NCBI GenBank assembly: GCA_964619265.1
Contig: CAZUCE010000004.1
Coordinates: 213,181-277,180 of the forward strand
Reading direction: 5' to 3'
Length of the DNA: 64,000 nt
Origin: CAZUCE01 sp964619265
Lineage (GTDB): Bacteria; Planctomycetota; UBA1135; GCA-002686595
This document shows, in pieces, positions 36,624-45,001 of the stretch (its first letter is position 1; each line of letters opens with the position of its first letter). The position numbers were made by a program, and so were the translations under genes. The notes beneath the pieces are model-generated. The model worked only from the letters and a program-made list of their open reading frames with translations. It was not told the DNA's origin and searched no databases.

Positions 36624-38746
36624 CCGACGAACGCGCCAAGACGACAGGACTTACCCGACTCACCGAGCAGCTGCAGCGCCGCAGCGACGTGATGAGTCCG
36701 CTCAATATCGGGCTTGCGTTGCTGATGGCCGGCGGTGCCTTCTTCGGCACCGCGGCCGCCCGCTACCTGGCCAACGGACCGGACCCCAACTTGACTCTGG
36801 TGGTCTTCCTGGTGGAGACCTTCGGCGGCTGGCCGTTGATGCTGCTTTCTTTTGGGCTGGCGGGCCTCGCGGCCTACCTGTTCGATCGCGAACGTGAAGT
36901 GGATTGGCCGTGGATCGGGATCGCTTCGGCGACCCTGTTGCTCGGCTTCTCGCTGCTGCTCGGCGGGGTCGCCGGCGGGGCGGGAGGCGCGGTCGGCTCC
37001 CTGTTTTGGGACGCCGGCGGTGCCTGGATCGGGCGCCTGATCGACCTAGGATTGGGACTGGCGTTCCTGGCGACGGCTGCCTACGCCGGGGCCCAAGCCT
37101 TCGGATGGATCTCCGAAGAGAAACCGGGAACGAAGTTTGGGGTAGGGGCCGATGAAGAGAAGGCGCGCAAGCGCCGTGGGGTCGCGACAGCGGCCATTGC
37201 GGCAGCTTCCGTTGCTGCTCGCCGTCGCCCGTCCTCTGACGAGATTGAGGAGTCCGTTTTCGGATCCGACTTGGGGGAGGACACGGGCTCCATCCGTCCG
37301 ATCTCGCCCAGCCGTTCCTCCTCGCATTCCGAGGTTCGCGTGAAGGAGAGCGGCCCGGCTCAACTGATTGCCACCGATGAACTCCAAGACACCGAAGTCC
37401 GCCCCGCACGGCGGAAGTCCAGTGGCCCGCGTGCGGGTTCGAACGCAACTGTCGCCGATCCCGCAGACGGATCCGCAGAAGAGCTCGCGGAGGACCGGGG
37501 GGGACTGCCTGCGGGGGACGCCGCCGAACAGGCCGCAGCCGGATCTGGAGTCGGGGAATCCGCTGGCGTCGATTTGGAGGCCGAGGGCCTGACCGAGGAG
37601 GCCGGCGAGGCGGCCGAGCTGGCCGGTGCCACCGCGGTGGAGGTCGACGAAGAGGTCGACGAGGAAACGGACGAAGACGAGGACGGCGAGTGGGCCGACG
37701 GGGAGTGGGAGTACGTCGAGGAAGACGAAGACGACGAGGAGTGGGAGGAGGAAGATGAAGGGGAAGCCGCCGAGCTTGAGGAAGTCGACGGCGAGTGGGA
37801 AGAAGAGGACGAAGAGGAAGAAGAGGACGACGGCGAGTGGGCCTACGTCGACGAGGAAGAAGAAGAGGACGAAGAAGGGGAGGAGGACGAGGAGGCCGCC
37901 GAACTCGAAGAAGACGAGGAGGAGTGGGAAGATGAGGAGGAAGACGAGTTGGAGCCCGCGGTAGCCGAAGCACAGGGCGAGGAGGCAGGGCTTGAAGTCG
38001 AACCGGCGGAGGTAGCCGAGGCGGCCAAGGACGAGGCGCCCGGTTCCTCGGAGGACGTCGAATTCGCCCAAGCGGGTCTATTCGACGCAGAGAGCGCTGC
38101 TTCCGCGGCGACCGAGCCCGAGGCCGAGATTCAGCCTCAGCCGAAGGAGTCCAAATCCAAGCAGCCGGCTTCCAAGAAGTCGAAATCGAACGACAAGTCC
38201 GAGCCCCAGCCAGGCGTGCTGGTTCCAGCAGCGCCGCCGGAGGTTGCCGAGACCAGCGAGGTCGCAGAGACGGCTCCGGTCCTCGAAGGGCAGCCGGGGC
38301 CGGCCCAGGAGGACCCGTTGAAGGTGGCCGCGGCGCTGACCGCGGCGGCCGCATCGGTGGCGACTGTCGAGTCGGCCCCGGCGCCAAAACCAGCCAACAA
38401 GAAGAATGCTGCTGACAAGAAGTCGGCTTCCGCCGGTTCCGAGCAGAAGTCTTCGAAGAAGACGGGTAAGGCTGCGAAGTCCAAGGGGCGTGGGAAGCAG
38501 GCTCCGAAAACCGCCAGCGCGCCCGAGGACTTCGAGGAGCTCATCACCCAGTCGGGCAACCTGTTCCTCGAGGAGCAGCGCGTGGCGGTGTCGATGCTGC
38601 AGAAGACCTTCGGCCTCGATTTCAAAAACTCGACGGCGATCCTCGACCAACTGCAGGAGCGCGGCCTGATCGGGCCGTACGTCGGCGGAAAGAGCCGAGA
38701 GATCCTGCTGACCAGCGAGGAGTGGCAGGCCAAGCAGCAGGCCTGA
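36620..38746 (+). CDS. FtsK-like membrane protein lacking the motor domain
   Basis: 708 residues, start overlapping the ftsK stop. Like FtsK it has four hydrophobic helices (about 28-46, 57-87, 97-120 and 135-160), a very acidic linker (about 340-455, again with DGEW repeats) and a Lys/Ala-rich segment (about 540-640). The end (about 645-705) resembles the FtsK gamma winged helix (VSMLQKTFG, LDQLQERGLIG, GGKSREILL). There is no Walker A, Walker B or RecA-like core. In the gamma region the part that reads IGYTRAS in FtsK is LDFKNST, so DNA contact may differ. Probably a partner or regulator of FtsK; whether it is a broken duplicate is discussed in the findings. Confidence 0.9.
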   Translation: MTDERAKTTGLTRLTEQLQRRSDVMSPLNIGLALLMAGGAFFGTAAARYLANGPDPNLTLVVFLVETFGGWPLMLLSFGLAGLAAYLFDREREVDWPWIGIASATLLLGFSLLLGGVAGGAGGAVGSLFWDAGGAWIGRLIDLGLGLAFLATAAYAGAQAFGWISEEKPGTKFGVGADEEKARKRRGVATAAIAAASVAARRRPSSDEIEESVFGSDLGEDTGSIRPISPSRSSSHSEVRVKESGPAQLIATDELQDTEVRPARRKSSGPRAGSNATVADPADGSAEELAEDRGGLPAGDAAEQAAAGSGVGESAGVDLEAEGLTEEAGEAAELAGATAVEVDEEVDEETDEDEDGEWADGEWEYVEEDEDDEEWEEEDEGEAAELEEVDGEWEEEDEEEEEDDGEWAYVDEEEEEDEEGEEDEEAAELEEDEEEWEDEEEDELEPAVAEAQGEEAGLEVEPAEVAEAAKDEAPGSSEDVEFAQAGLFDAESAASAATEPEAEIQPQPKESKSKQPASKKSKSNDKSEPQPGVLVPAAPPEVAETSEVAETAPVLEGQPGPAQEDPLKVAAALTAAAASVATVESAPAPKPANKKNAADKKSASAGSEQKSSKKTGKAAKSKGRGKQAPKTASAPEDFEELITQSGNLFLEEQRVAVSMLQKTFGLDFKNSTAILDQLQERGLIGPYVGGKSREILLTSEEWQAKQQA

Positions 38747-38819
38747 CGCCGGAGGGCCCCCAAAGCGCGCGCTCTAGGGCGGCCTCGTGGCCGGTTCTTG
38801 ACGTGCCAAGCTTGCCGCA

Positions 38820-38848
38820 CCAGGGGAGGCCGGTTGCCCCTCCCCTGG
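38820..38848 (+). terminator. stem-loop after the motorless FtsK-like gene
   Basis: Perfect 10-bp stem, CCAGGGGAGG/CCTCCCCTGG, with a 9-base loop, 74 bases after the stop. No T-run. Likely ends the ftsK operon. Confidence 0.5.
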
Positions 38849-38950
38849 ACCCAAAAGGCGGCTTTGGGGCAGATCGTGGGGGCTTCCCGCGAGGGCCGGG
38901 CGGCGAGCTACGATGGAAGCCTTCATTCAGGCTTCCAGCCCCCTCATTCC

Positions 38951-40570
38951 ATGCGCTCAGCCCTCCCCTGGTTCGCGGCGATCGCCGCTGCGGCCGTCTG
39001 CTCTCCTGCCGACGCTCAGGTCTCCTTCAGGCTCCAAGTCACTGAGACAGCTTTTGACAACGCGACGTTTGCGGCCCACGTCCCGGGCGACTCGTCCCGG
39101 CTCTTCTTCACCGAGAAGTCAGGAACCGTCAAGGTCCTGATTGGGAACATTTCCCAAACGACCCCATTCCTCGACCTGACCGACGTGGTTCACGAGTCCG
39201 GCCAGACAGGACTGGTGAGCCTCCTTTTCCATCCGGACTATGCGGCAAACGGGTACGTGTACGCGTTCTATTCCGATACAGGGCATTCGATTGTGCTGGA
39301 GCGCTTCACCGTACCGGTGCCCAGCAGCTACCAAGTCGACCTAAGCACGCGGACCACGATTCTGGCGATCGACGATGTCATCGCGTTTCACCCGGGCGGC
39401 GGGATGGACTTTGGACCGGATGGCGCCCTGTACGTCGGCATTGGCGATCGGCGGCAGGAGATCGCTGGGGATGGCTGCACAGCTCAGGATGGCAAGCTGC
39501 TGATCGGCAAGTTGCTGAGACTGGATGAAAACGGCAATGCGCCCAGCGACAACCCTTGGGTGTCCGACCCGGAGATCGACGATCGGATCTGGGGCTTTGG
39601 GCTGCGCGAGCCGTTCCGTCTGTCCTTCGACGACGCCACCGGCGACTTGTATGTGAACGACGTCGGCGATCAATTCCTTGAGGAGGTGACCGCCGTGAGG
39701 GCCGGCGCATTTTCGCCGAACTTCGGCTGGCGGGTCGTCGAAGGAACCGCCTGCGCCAACACGGTTGAGTGTGCGTCGATCCCGTGCACCAGCGACGACT
39801 TCCTGCCGCCGTCGTTCGAGTATTCGGCGGAGGGTGGCTGTTTTGCGATCATGGGAGGAGAGGTGTATCGGGGATCTGAGATTCCCGAGCTCCAGGGTCA
39901 ATACCTGTTCGCCGACTGGTGCAGCGGCCGCTTGTTTGCCATGCGCACGACTGGCGGGCGTGGAACGGTCACCGAAGAAATCACCGATCTGATCGACGTT
40001 CCCTCGGTGGGGCTCGTTTCTCCAGGCTTTGAACCCCAGCTGCAGCGGCCGGTTCACATTGGCCAGGACGCCAACGGGGAGATCTTCATCCTCACGATGG
40101 GGAACACCATCGGCCTAGGAAACCCAACGGGGTCCCTGCTCTACCGCCTGAGGCGCGCCGACCAGCTGGCTCTGAACTCCGATGGCGGTGAGATTTCGGT
40201 CAGCGCGGGTGGCCAAGTCACCTTCGATTTAGACGCGGGTGCGAGCCACGCAGGCCAGCTCTACTTGCTGCTCGGCTCGATGTCGGGCTACACCCCGGGA
40301 CTCTCTGTCGATGGGCTGATGCTGCCGCTCAATGCTCCTGACCCCTATTTCGACCTGACCTTGGGGGCGCCGGAGCTTTCGCCGCTGACCGGAAGCCTGG
40401 GCTGGCTCGACGGAGCCGGTCGCGCCAGCGCCTCGATCCTGGTGGACCCCCTACCCGGGCATCTGGGCATTGGGCAGGTCCTGCACCACGCCGGGATCGT
40501 CCTCGATCCAGCTCTCGGGGGCCAGGTGGTGTTCACCTCGAACGCTCTCGCCCTCGGTCTCGCGCCCTGA
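38951..40570 (+). CDS. secreted PQQ-dependent sugar dehydrogenase-like protein
   Basis: 539 residues from the ATG at 38951, which begins a signal peptide (MRSALPWFAAIAAAA to ADAQ). Residues about 25-430 form the glucose/sorbosone dehydrogenase six-bladed propeller family (HPDYAANGYVYAFYS, GGGMDFGPDGALYVGIGD, RIWGFGLREPFRL, DVGDQFLEEV, GGEVYRG). These enzymes use PQQ to oxidise sugars in the periplasm; no PQQ genes are nearby. The last 110 residues are a separate beta-rich domain beginning GGEISVSAGGQVTFDLDAG and LYLLLGSMSG. I recall similar C-terminal domains in planctomycete secreted proteins, perhaps for surface anchoring. Specificity unknown. Confidence 0.82.
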   Translation: MRSALPWFAAIAAAAVCSPADAQVSFRLQVTETAFDNATFAAHVPGDSSRLFFTEKSGTVKVLIGNISQTTPFLDLTDVVHESGQTGLVSLLFHPDYAANGYVYAFYSDTGHSIVLERFTVPVPSSYQVDLSTRTTILAIDDVIAFHPGGGMDFGPDGALYVGIGDRRQEIAGDGCTAQDGKLLIGKLLRLDENGNAPSDNPWVSDPEIDDRIWGFGLREPFRLSFDDATGDLYVNDVGDQFLEEVTAVRAGAFSPNFGWRVVEGTACANTVECASIPCTSDDFLPPSFEYSAEGGCFAIMGGEVYRGSEIPELQGQYLFADWCSGRLFAMRTTGGRGTVTEEITDLIDVPSVGLVSPGFEPQLQRPVHIGQDANGEIFILTMGNTIGLGNPTGSLLYRLRRADQLALNSDGGEISVSAGGQVTFDLDAGASHAGQLYLLLGSMSGYTPGLSVDGLMLPLNAPDPYFDLTLGAPELSPLTGSLGWLDGAGRASASILVDPLPGHLGIGQVLHHAGIVLDPALGGQVVFTSNALALGLAP

Positions 40571-40650
40571 CGGCTAGCCGCCGCGCGCGCGGCCGTTAGA
40601 ATCCCGGCGGCCCGGCTCCCCCTCGGAGTCGGGCCGCTCTCGTTCCAACC

Positions 40651-42126
40651 ATGGCTCGACACACCAAGTCCAAAAAACCAGCCGGCGGCGGCTCAGCCAT
40701 GGCCGCTCCGATTCCGGTGGCTTTGGTCCACCTGGGCTGCGCCCGCAACTTGATCGATTCCGAGCTGATCCTGGCCCGGATGGCCGAGCGAGGTTTGGCG
40801 ATCACCGGCGACTCCTCGGAGGCCGAGGTCGTCGTGGTGAACACCTGCTCGTTTATCGGCGAGGCCCGCGAGGAATCCCGGGCCGCGATCGAGGCCCAGC
40901 TCGAGGCCAAGCGCCGCGGGGACCTGCGCGCGGTTGTCGTGGCGGGCTGCCTGGTCGAGCGCTACCGGCGCGGATTGGTCCGCGAATTCCCGGAAGTCGA
41001 TCTGTTCAGCGAGATCTCCGACTATCGCGAGCTGGCCAAGCGCGTCTCGCGTCTGGCGTCCGGCCAGCGGGTGCCGGCCTACCTCGAAGCCGGTCTGCGT
41101 CGCGCGGAGGAGCGCGAGGGTGCGCGATTGCTCGCGACCCCCGGCTCCTACGCCTACTTGCGCATCAGTCACGGGTGCGACCACCAGTGCAGCTTTTGTG
41201 CGATTCCGGTGATGCGCGGCAAGCATCGCTCGAAGACGCAAGCCGGCGTGATCGAAGAAGCGCGCGAGCTGCTCGATGCTGGGGTTCAGGAGCTGGTGCT
41301 GGTCGCCGAGGATTCGACGGCCTGGGGCCGCGACTTCGACGCCGAGCTGCCCGATCTCGTCGAGGCCTTGGCCGATCTCGAGGGCAAGCATCTGGTGCGT
41401 GTCATGTACGCCTACCCGAACCGCTTCCCCTGGCGCTTGGCCGAGCTGCTCGACCAGCATCCGCGAGTCGCTCGCTATTTGGACATGCCGGTCCAGCACG
41501 CTTCAACCAACATGCTGCGCGCCATGCGGCGGCACGGTTCGGGAGATCAAATGCGCGGCATCGTGGACCGGCTGCTCGAGCAGGTGCCGGGGCTGACCCT
41601 GCGCACCACGCTGTTGATGGGTTTCCCAGGTGAATCCGATGCGGACGCCGAGCAGGCGGTTCAGTTTGTAAAGTCGGCGAAGATCGCTCGGCTTGGGGCC
41701 TTTGGCTACTCGCCCGAAGAGGGCACGCCGGGAGGCGACCTCAAGGAGCGAGTGGATCCGGAAGTCATCCGAGCCCGGCTTGAGGCGGTCTTCGAGGCGC
41801 GCGATGCCGTGCTGTTTGCCGAGCAGGAGGCCCGGGTCGGTGAAACCCTCAACGTGCTGGTCGACGAGGTGCATCCCTTTGCGCCTCCGGGCCGGCCGGC
41901 CTGGGTCGGGCGGACCGAACGGGACGCGCCGGAGGTCGATCTGCTCGCCCTGCCGGATCCGAAGGAGGCTCTCGCTAACGAAGATTCCGCCGTTCCGGCG
42001 GCCGAGGAGCCCCAAAAGGGCCCGCAGGTCGGCGAGACGATCCGCGCGCGCGTGACCGGCGTGGACGAAGAAGGCAATCTGTGGGTGGTGGAAGCGCCGG
42101 AAGAAGTCGCGTCCGCCGCTCGATGA
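40651..42126 (+). CDS. rimO: ribosomal protein uS12 methylthiotransferase RimO
   Basis: 491 residues from the ATG at 40651; an ATG at 40699 fits the usual family start (VALVHLGCARN) equally well. N-terminal MTTase domain with LGCARNLIDSE and NTCSFIGEAREES, radical SAM cluster GCDHQCSFCAIP (standard C-x3-C-x2-C), and a TRAM-like C-terminal region that carries an extra Pro/Ala/Glu-rich insert before its end. Adds a methylthio group to an Asp of ribosomal protein S12. The stop overlaps the pgsA start (ATGA). Confidence 0.94.
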   Translation: MARHTKSKKPAGGGSAMAAPIPVALVHLGCARNLIDSELILARMAERGLAITGDSSEAEVVVVNTCSFIGEAREESRAAIEAQLEAKRRGDLRAVVVAGCLVERYRRGLVREFPEVDLFSEISDYRELAKRVSRLASGQRVPAYLEAGLRRAEEREGARLLATPGSYAYLRISHGCDHQCSFCAIPVMRGKHRSKTQAGVIEEARELLDAGVQELVLVAEDSTAWGRDFDAELPDLVEALADLEGKHLVRVMYAYPNRFPWRLAELLDQHPRVARYLDMPVQHASTNMLRAMRRHGSGDQMRGIVDRLLEQVPGLTLRTTLLMGFPGESDADAEQAVQFVKSAKIARLGAFGYSPEEGTPGGDLKERVDPEVIRARLEAVFEARDAVLFAEQEARVGETLNVLVDEVHPFAPPGRPAWVGRTERDAPEVDLLALPDPKEALANEDSAVPAAEEPQKGPQVGETIRARVTGVDEEGNLWVVEAPEEVASAAR

Positions 42127-42809
42127 GCTCCCAACCCGCGAACCCTGAAGCCGCCGACCGGGCTGCCCAAGCTCCCGCCGCCGGTGTATTCGCCCACTGG
42201 CCGAACCGCATCACCGCAATTCGATTTGTGGGGGCCCTGATTCTGTTTGGCGTCCTGGGTTTCGTCGAGCAGGCCCAGCCGAGCGCCGACACGGCCCGCA
42301 GGATGTTCACGCTCGCGACGGTCCTGTTCGTGGCCGTGGCGGCGACCGACTGGCTGGACGGCTGGCTGGCTCGACGGCACGGGCACGTCACGGCGTTCGG
42401 CCGGATTGCCGATCCGTTCGTCGACAAGATTCTGATCCTAGGCACCTTCGTGTTTCTGGCCGTGCTCGAGCCGACCTCGCGCTTCGTGCCCGGTTGGCTG
42501 GTGGTGATGGTGCTGGCTCGCGAGCTGCTCGTCACCGGCATCCGTGGCTACGTGGAGTCCCTCGGGCGCTCCTTCGCGGCGGACCGCTGGGGCAAAATCA
42601 AGATGATCGTGCAGTGCATTGCGATCGGTGTGGTGTTGAGCCTCGAGGGCATTGCCTGGCCCGGTGGCTTGCACGACGCGATGATTTGGGTGGCCTATAT
42701 TTCGGTGGCCTTGACACTGATTTCCTCCTTGCAGTCCGGCTTTTCCTACGCATTCAAGTGCCGAGCGATCCTGGCGGAGGATCCGGGATCCGGAGGGCTC
42801 TCGTCGTGA
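42123..42809 (+). CDS. pgsA: CDP-diacylglycerol-glycerol-3-phosphate 3-phosphatidyltransferase
   Basis: 228 residues from the ATG at 42123 overlapping the rimO stop. CDP-alcohol phosphatidyltransferase motif D-G-x2-A-R-x8-G-x3-D-x3-D is intact in DWLDGWLARRHGHVTAFGRIADPFVDK (read as two parts here: DGWLAR and G-x3-D-x3-D). About six membrane helices. Makes phosphatidylglycerol phosphate, the precursor that PgpA, encoded next with a GTGA overlap, dephosphorylates to phosphatidylglycerol. Confidence 0.93.
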   Translation: MSSQPANPEAADRAAQAPAAGVFAHWPNRITAIRFVGALILFGVLGFVEQAQPSADTARRMFTLATVLFVAVAATDWLDGWLARRHGHVTAFGRIADPFVDKILILGTFVFLAVLEPTSRFVPGWLVVMVLARELLVTGIRGYVESLGRSFAADRWGKIKMIVQCIAIGVVLSLEGIAWPGGLHDAMIWVAYISVALTLISSLQSGFSYAFKCRAILAEDPGSGGLSS

Positions 42810-43318
42810 GCGAGCTGTCGAACAAGGATCGAGGCTTGCACTTGCTTTGCACGTTCTTTGGCCTGGGCAATTCGCCCGTGGCGCCAGGAACTGTTGGAAC
42901 CCTGGGTGGCGTGGCGCTTGGTGCGGCGCTGGCCACCACCGGCTCGGCATTTCCGTTCGCGCTGTTCGCCACGATCGCGGTGCTCTACCTGGGTGGGCGT
43001 CTGCTCGGCGACTGGGCCGAGAAATACTCGGCCGGCAAGGACCCCCAGTTCTTCGTGGTCGACGAGGTTCTGGGATACCTGATCGCAATCGCTTGGTGGC
43101 AAGCGCCCAGTGCGCTCACGCTCGTGCTCGGCTTCGCGCTGTTCCGTTTGTTCGATGTATGGAAGCCCTGGCCGGTCAAGCGACTCGAGCGCTTCGGCGG
43201 CGGCGACGGAATTCTGCTCGACGACGTCATGGCGGGCATCTGGGCGTTCCTGGTGCTGCTCGTGCTGCGCTACACGGTGCTGGAACCGGGCGCTTACCTC
43301 CTCGGAGGTGGGGCCTAG
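42806..43318 (+). CDS. pgpA: phosphatidylglycerophosphatase A
   Basis: 170 residues, GTG start overlapping the pgsA stop. PgpA family with FFGLGNSPVAPGTVGTLGG near the start, the FVVDEVLGYL metal-binding region, RLFDVWKPWPV, and the GILLDDVMAG end. Inner-membrane enzyme that removes phosphate from phosphatidylglycerol phosphate made by PgsA. Its placement next to pgsA makes a complete two-step unit. Confidence 0.93.
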   Translation: MSELSNKDRGLHLLCTFFGLGNSPVAPGTVGTLGGVALGAALATTGSAFPFALFATIAVLYLGGRLLGDWAEKYSAGKDPQFFVVDEVLGYLIAIAWWQAPSALTLVLGFALFRLFDVWKPWPVKRLERFGGGDGILLDDVMAGIWAFLVLLVLRYTVLEPGAYLLGGGA

Positions 43319-43327
43319 AAATTCCCC

Positions 43328-44698
43328 ATGTCGCGCGGCTCCTCCGCTACACGCTCGAGTGGGCTCGGACTCGCTGCGCGCTTCACGCTTGCGATGGCGA
43401 GCGGCTTGGTCGTCGTCGGGGGCATCGGCGCGTGGGTGCTCCACAGTACGTCGCTCCGACTTTTCGAGCGGCAGGCGGAGGAGTTGCTGCGCAACTCGGT
43501 GCAGCTCAGCGCTAGCGCCGAGCGGCTTGGGTATGAAATTCTCAGCTCGCGCATCGAGCAGCACGGACACGTCAACCTGACTCCGGTGCGGCTTGCCGAC
43601 GGAACGGAGGCCGTGCTGTACACCGCCGATCCCACCATCGCTGGGGGCGAAACACCGATCCGGCTGTTCGTTTCGCGAGACACGCCGCGCGGCGGCGAGG
43701 GCATGCTCGGCCTGATTGCGACGTTGCTGGGCGGCATGGCGGCCGCGGGTGTCGCGATCGCCTGGTGGTCGGCAGGCCAGGTCACGCGGCCCTTGCACGA
43801 CATTCTCGGCGCCGTGCGTCGACTCAGCCACGGGGACCTGCGCTACCACGGCCGAATCGAGGGCGGGGGCGAAGTGGCTCACTTGGCCCGCTCTCTGGAA
43901 CGCATGACCGAAGAGTTGGAGGACGCCCAGGAGGCTGAACTCGAGTTGTCGGTGCGCGAGCGGGAGCTTGAGCTAGCCGGCGAGCTGCGCGAAAACCTGA
44001 TCCCGCTCTTGACGCCCCTGATCGAAGGGCACGACCTGGCGGCGATGCACCTATCCGCTCCCGAGCTGTCGGGTTCGTTCCACGATTTTCTCGAGTTGGA
44101 GGACGGGCGCGTTGGGCTGCTTGTCTGCGACGTGGCAGGCCAGGGCGTACCGGCCGCCATGGTCGGCGCGATGGCGCGCGCGGCGCTGCGGGCCGAGCTG
44201 GCGCGTGGCGGCGATTTGGCCGACTCGCTCGGCCGCGTGAATCGCGAGTTGGCGCGCTCGGTCAAGCGCGGACAATTCGTCACCGCGCTGTTCGTTCTCA
44301 TCGATCCGAATGCGGGGGGCGCGACGGTGGCCTGCGCCGGACACCGCTTGCCCTTGGTGCGGCTCTCGGCCGCCGATGGAGCTCTGCGCGTGTTCCAGCC
44401 CGAGGGCATCGCGCTGGCCTTGGACCCCGGCCCCGTTTTCGACCGAACGCTGGTCGTCCAGCAGTTGGAATTCGTGCACGGCGATCGATTGATCTTGGCT
44501 ACCCAGGGCGCGGCCGAGCTCGGCGACGAAACCGAGTGGGGCGAAAAACAGCTTTGGCAGCTCTTTCAGCGTTTGGCCCGGTTGGAACCGGGCAAATTTG
44601 TCCGCAGGCTTCGCGACGAGCTCGAGGCAACCCTGGGCGACGACGAGCTGGCTCACGATGTTTCCGTTGTTTGCCTGACCAAAGATCCGGTGGCTTGA
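43328..44698 (+). CDS. membrane-bound SpoIIE/RsbU-type serine phosphatase
   Basis: 456 residues, ATG. Two transmembrane helices (about 18-40 and 130-152) flank a periplasmic sensor; a HAMP domain (about 155-205) leads through a coiled coil to a PP2C-like SpoIIE domain (about 230-450). Metal-binding positions are recognisable in LVCDVAGQGVPAAMVGAM and the final LAHDVSVVCL; QFVTALFVLID lies between. These phosphatases activate anti-sigma-factor antagonists in partner-switching systems. No anti-sigma factor or antagonist gene is adjacent. Could also have another phosphoprotein substrate. Confidence 0.85.
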   Translation: MSRGSSATRSSGLGLAARFTLAMASGLVVVGGIGAWVLHSTSLRLFERQAEELLRNSVQLSASAERLGYEILSSRIEQHGHVNLTPVRLADGTEAVLYTADPTIAGGETPIRLFVSRDTPRGGEGMLGLIATLLGGMAAAGVAIAWWSAGQVTRPLHDILGAVRRLSHGDLRYHGRIEGGGEVAHLARSLERMTEELEDAQEAELELSVRERELELAGELRENLIPLLTPLIEGHDLAAMHLSAPELSGSFHDFLELEDGRVGLLVCDVAGQGVPAAMVGAMARAALRAELARGGDLADSLGRVNRELARSVKRGQFVTALFVLIDPNAGGATVACAGHRLPLVRLSAADGALRVFQPEGIALALDPGPVFDRTLVVQQLEFVHGDRLILATQGAAELGDETEWGEKQLWQLFQRLARLEPGKFVRRLRDELEATLGDDELAHDVSVVCLTKDPVA

Positions 44699-44701
44699 AC
44701 C

Positions 44702-45001
44702 ATGGAAATTCGACAGTTTCAGAAGCTCATTGAAGAGCTGTATCTTGCGCGTGACACCGAACGCGGCATCGAGGGGACTTATTTTTGGTTCGCTGAAGAG
44801 GTGGGCGAATTGACGCGGGCAATCCGCCGCGGCTACACCGGCCCCGATCTAGAGGGCGAATTCGCCGACGTGTTTGCCTGGTTGGTCAGCATGGCGTCGA
44901 TGCTCGGCGTCGATTTGGAAGCAGCCGCCGAAGCCAAGTATTTCGCGGATGGAATCCCGGGCCACGAGAAGGATCGCCGGGATGGGAACGAAGGCGGGTG
45001 A
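44702..45001 (+). CDS. MazG-like nucleotide pyrophosphohydrolase
   Basis: 99 residues, ATG. The EEVGELTRAI and FADVFAWLVSMA helices carry the E-x-x-E and E-x-x-D metal-binding pattern of all-alpha NTP pyrophosphohydrolases (MazG/iMazG). Such proteins clean up aberrant nucleotides. It starts 3 bases after the SpoIIE phosphatase and its 3' end overlaps the probable priA start. Confidence 0.82.
   Translation: MEIRQFQKLIEELYLARDTERGIEGTYFWFAEEVGELTRAIRRGYTGPDLEGEFADVFAWLVSMASMLGVDLEAAAEAKYFADGIPGHEKDRRDGNEGG

Noticed and set aside
37046..38071. Leu/Phe-rich minus-strand frame of 341 codons
   Set aside because: It is the complement of the acidic GAG/GAC codons of the motorless FtsK-like linker, which read as Leu/Phe/Val antisense.
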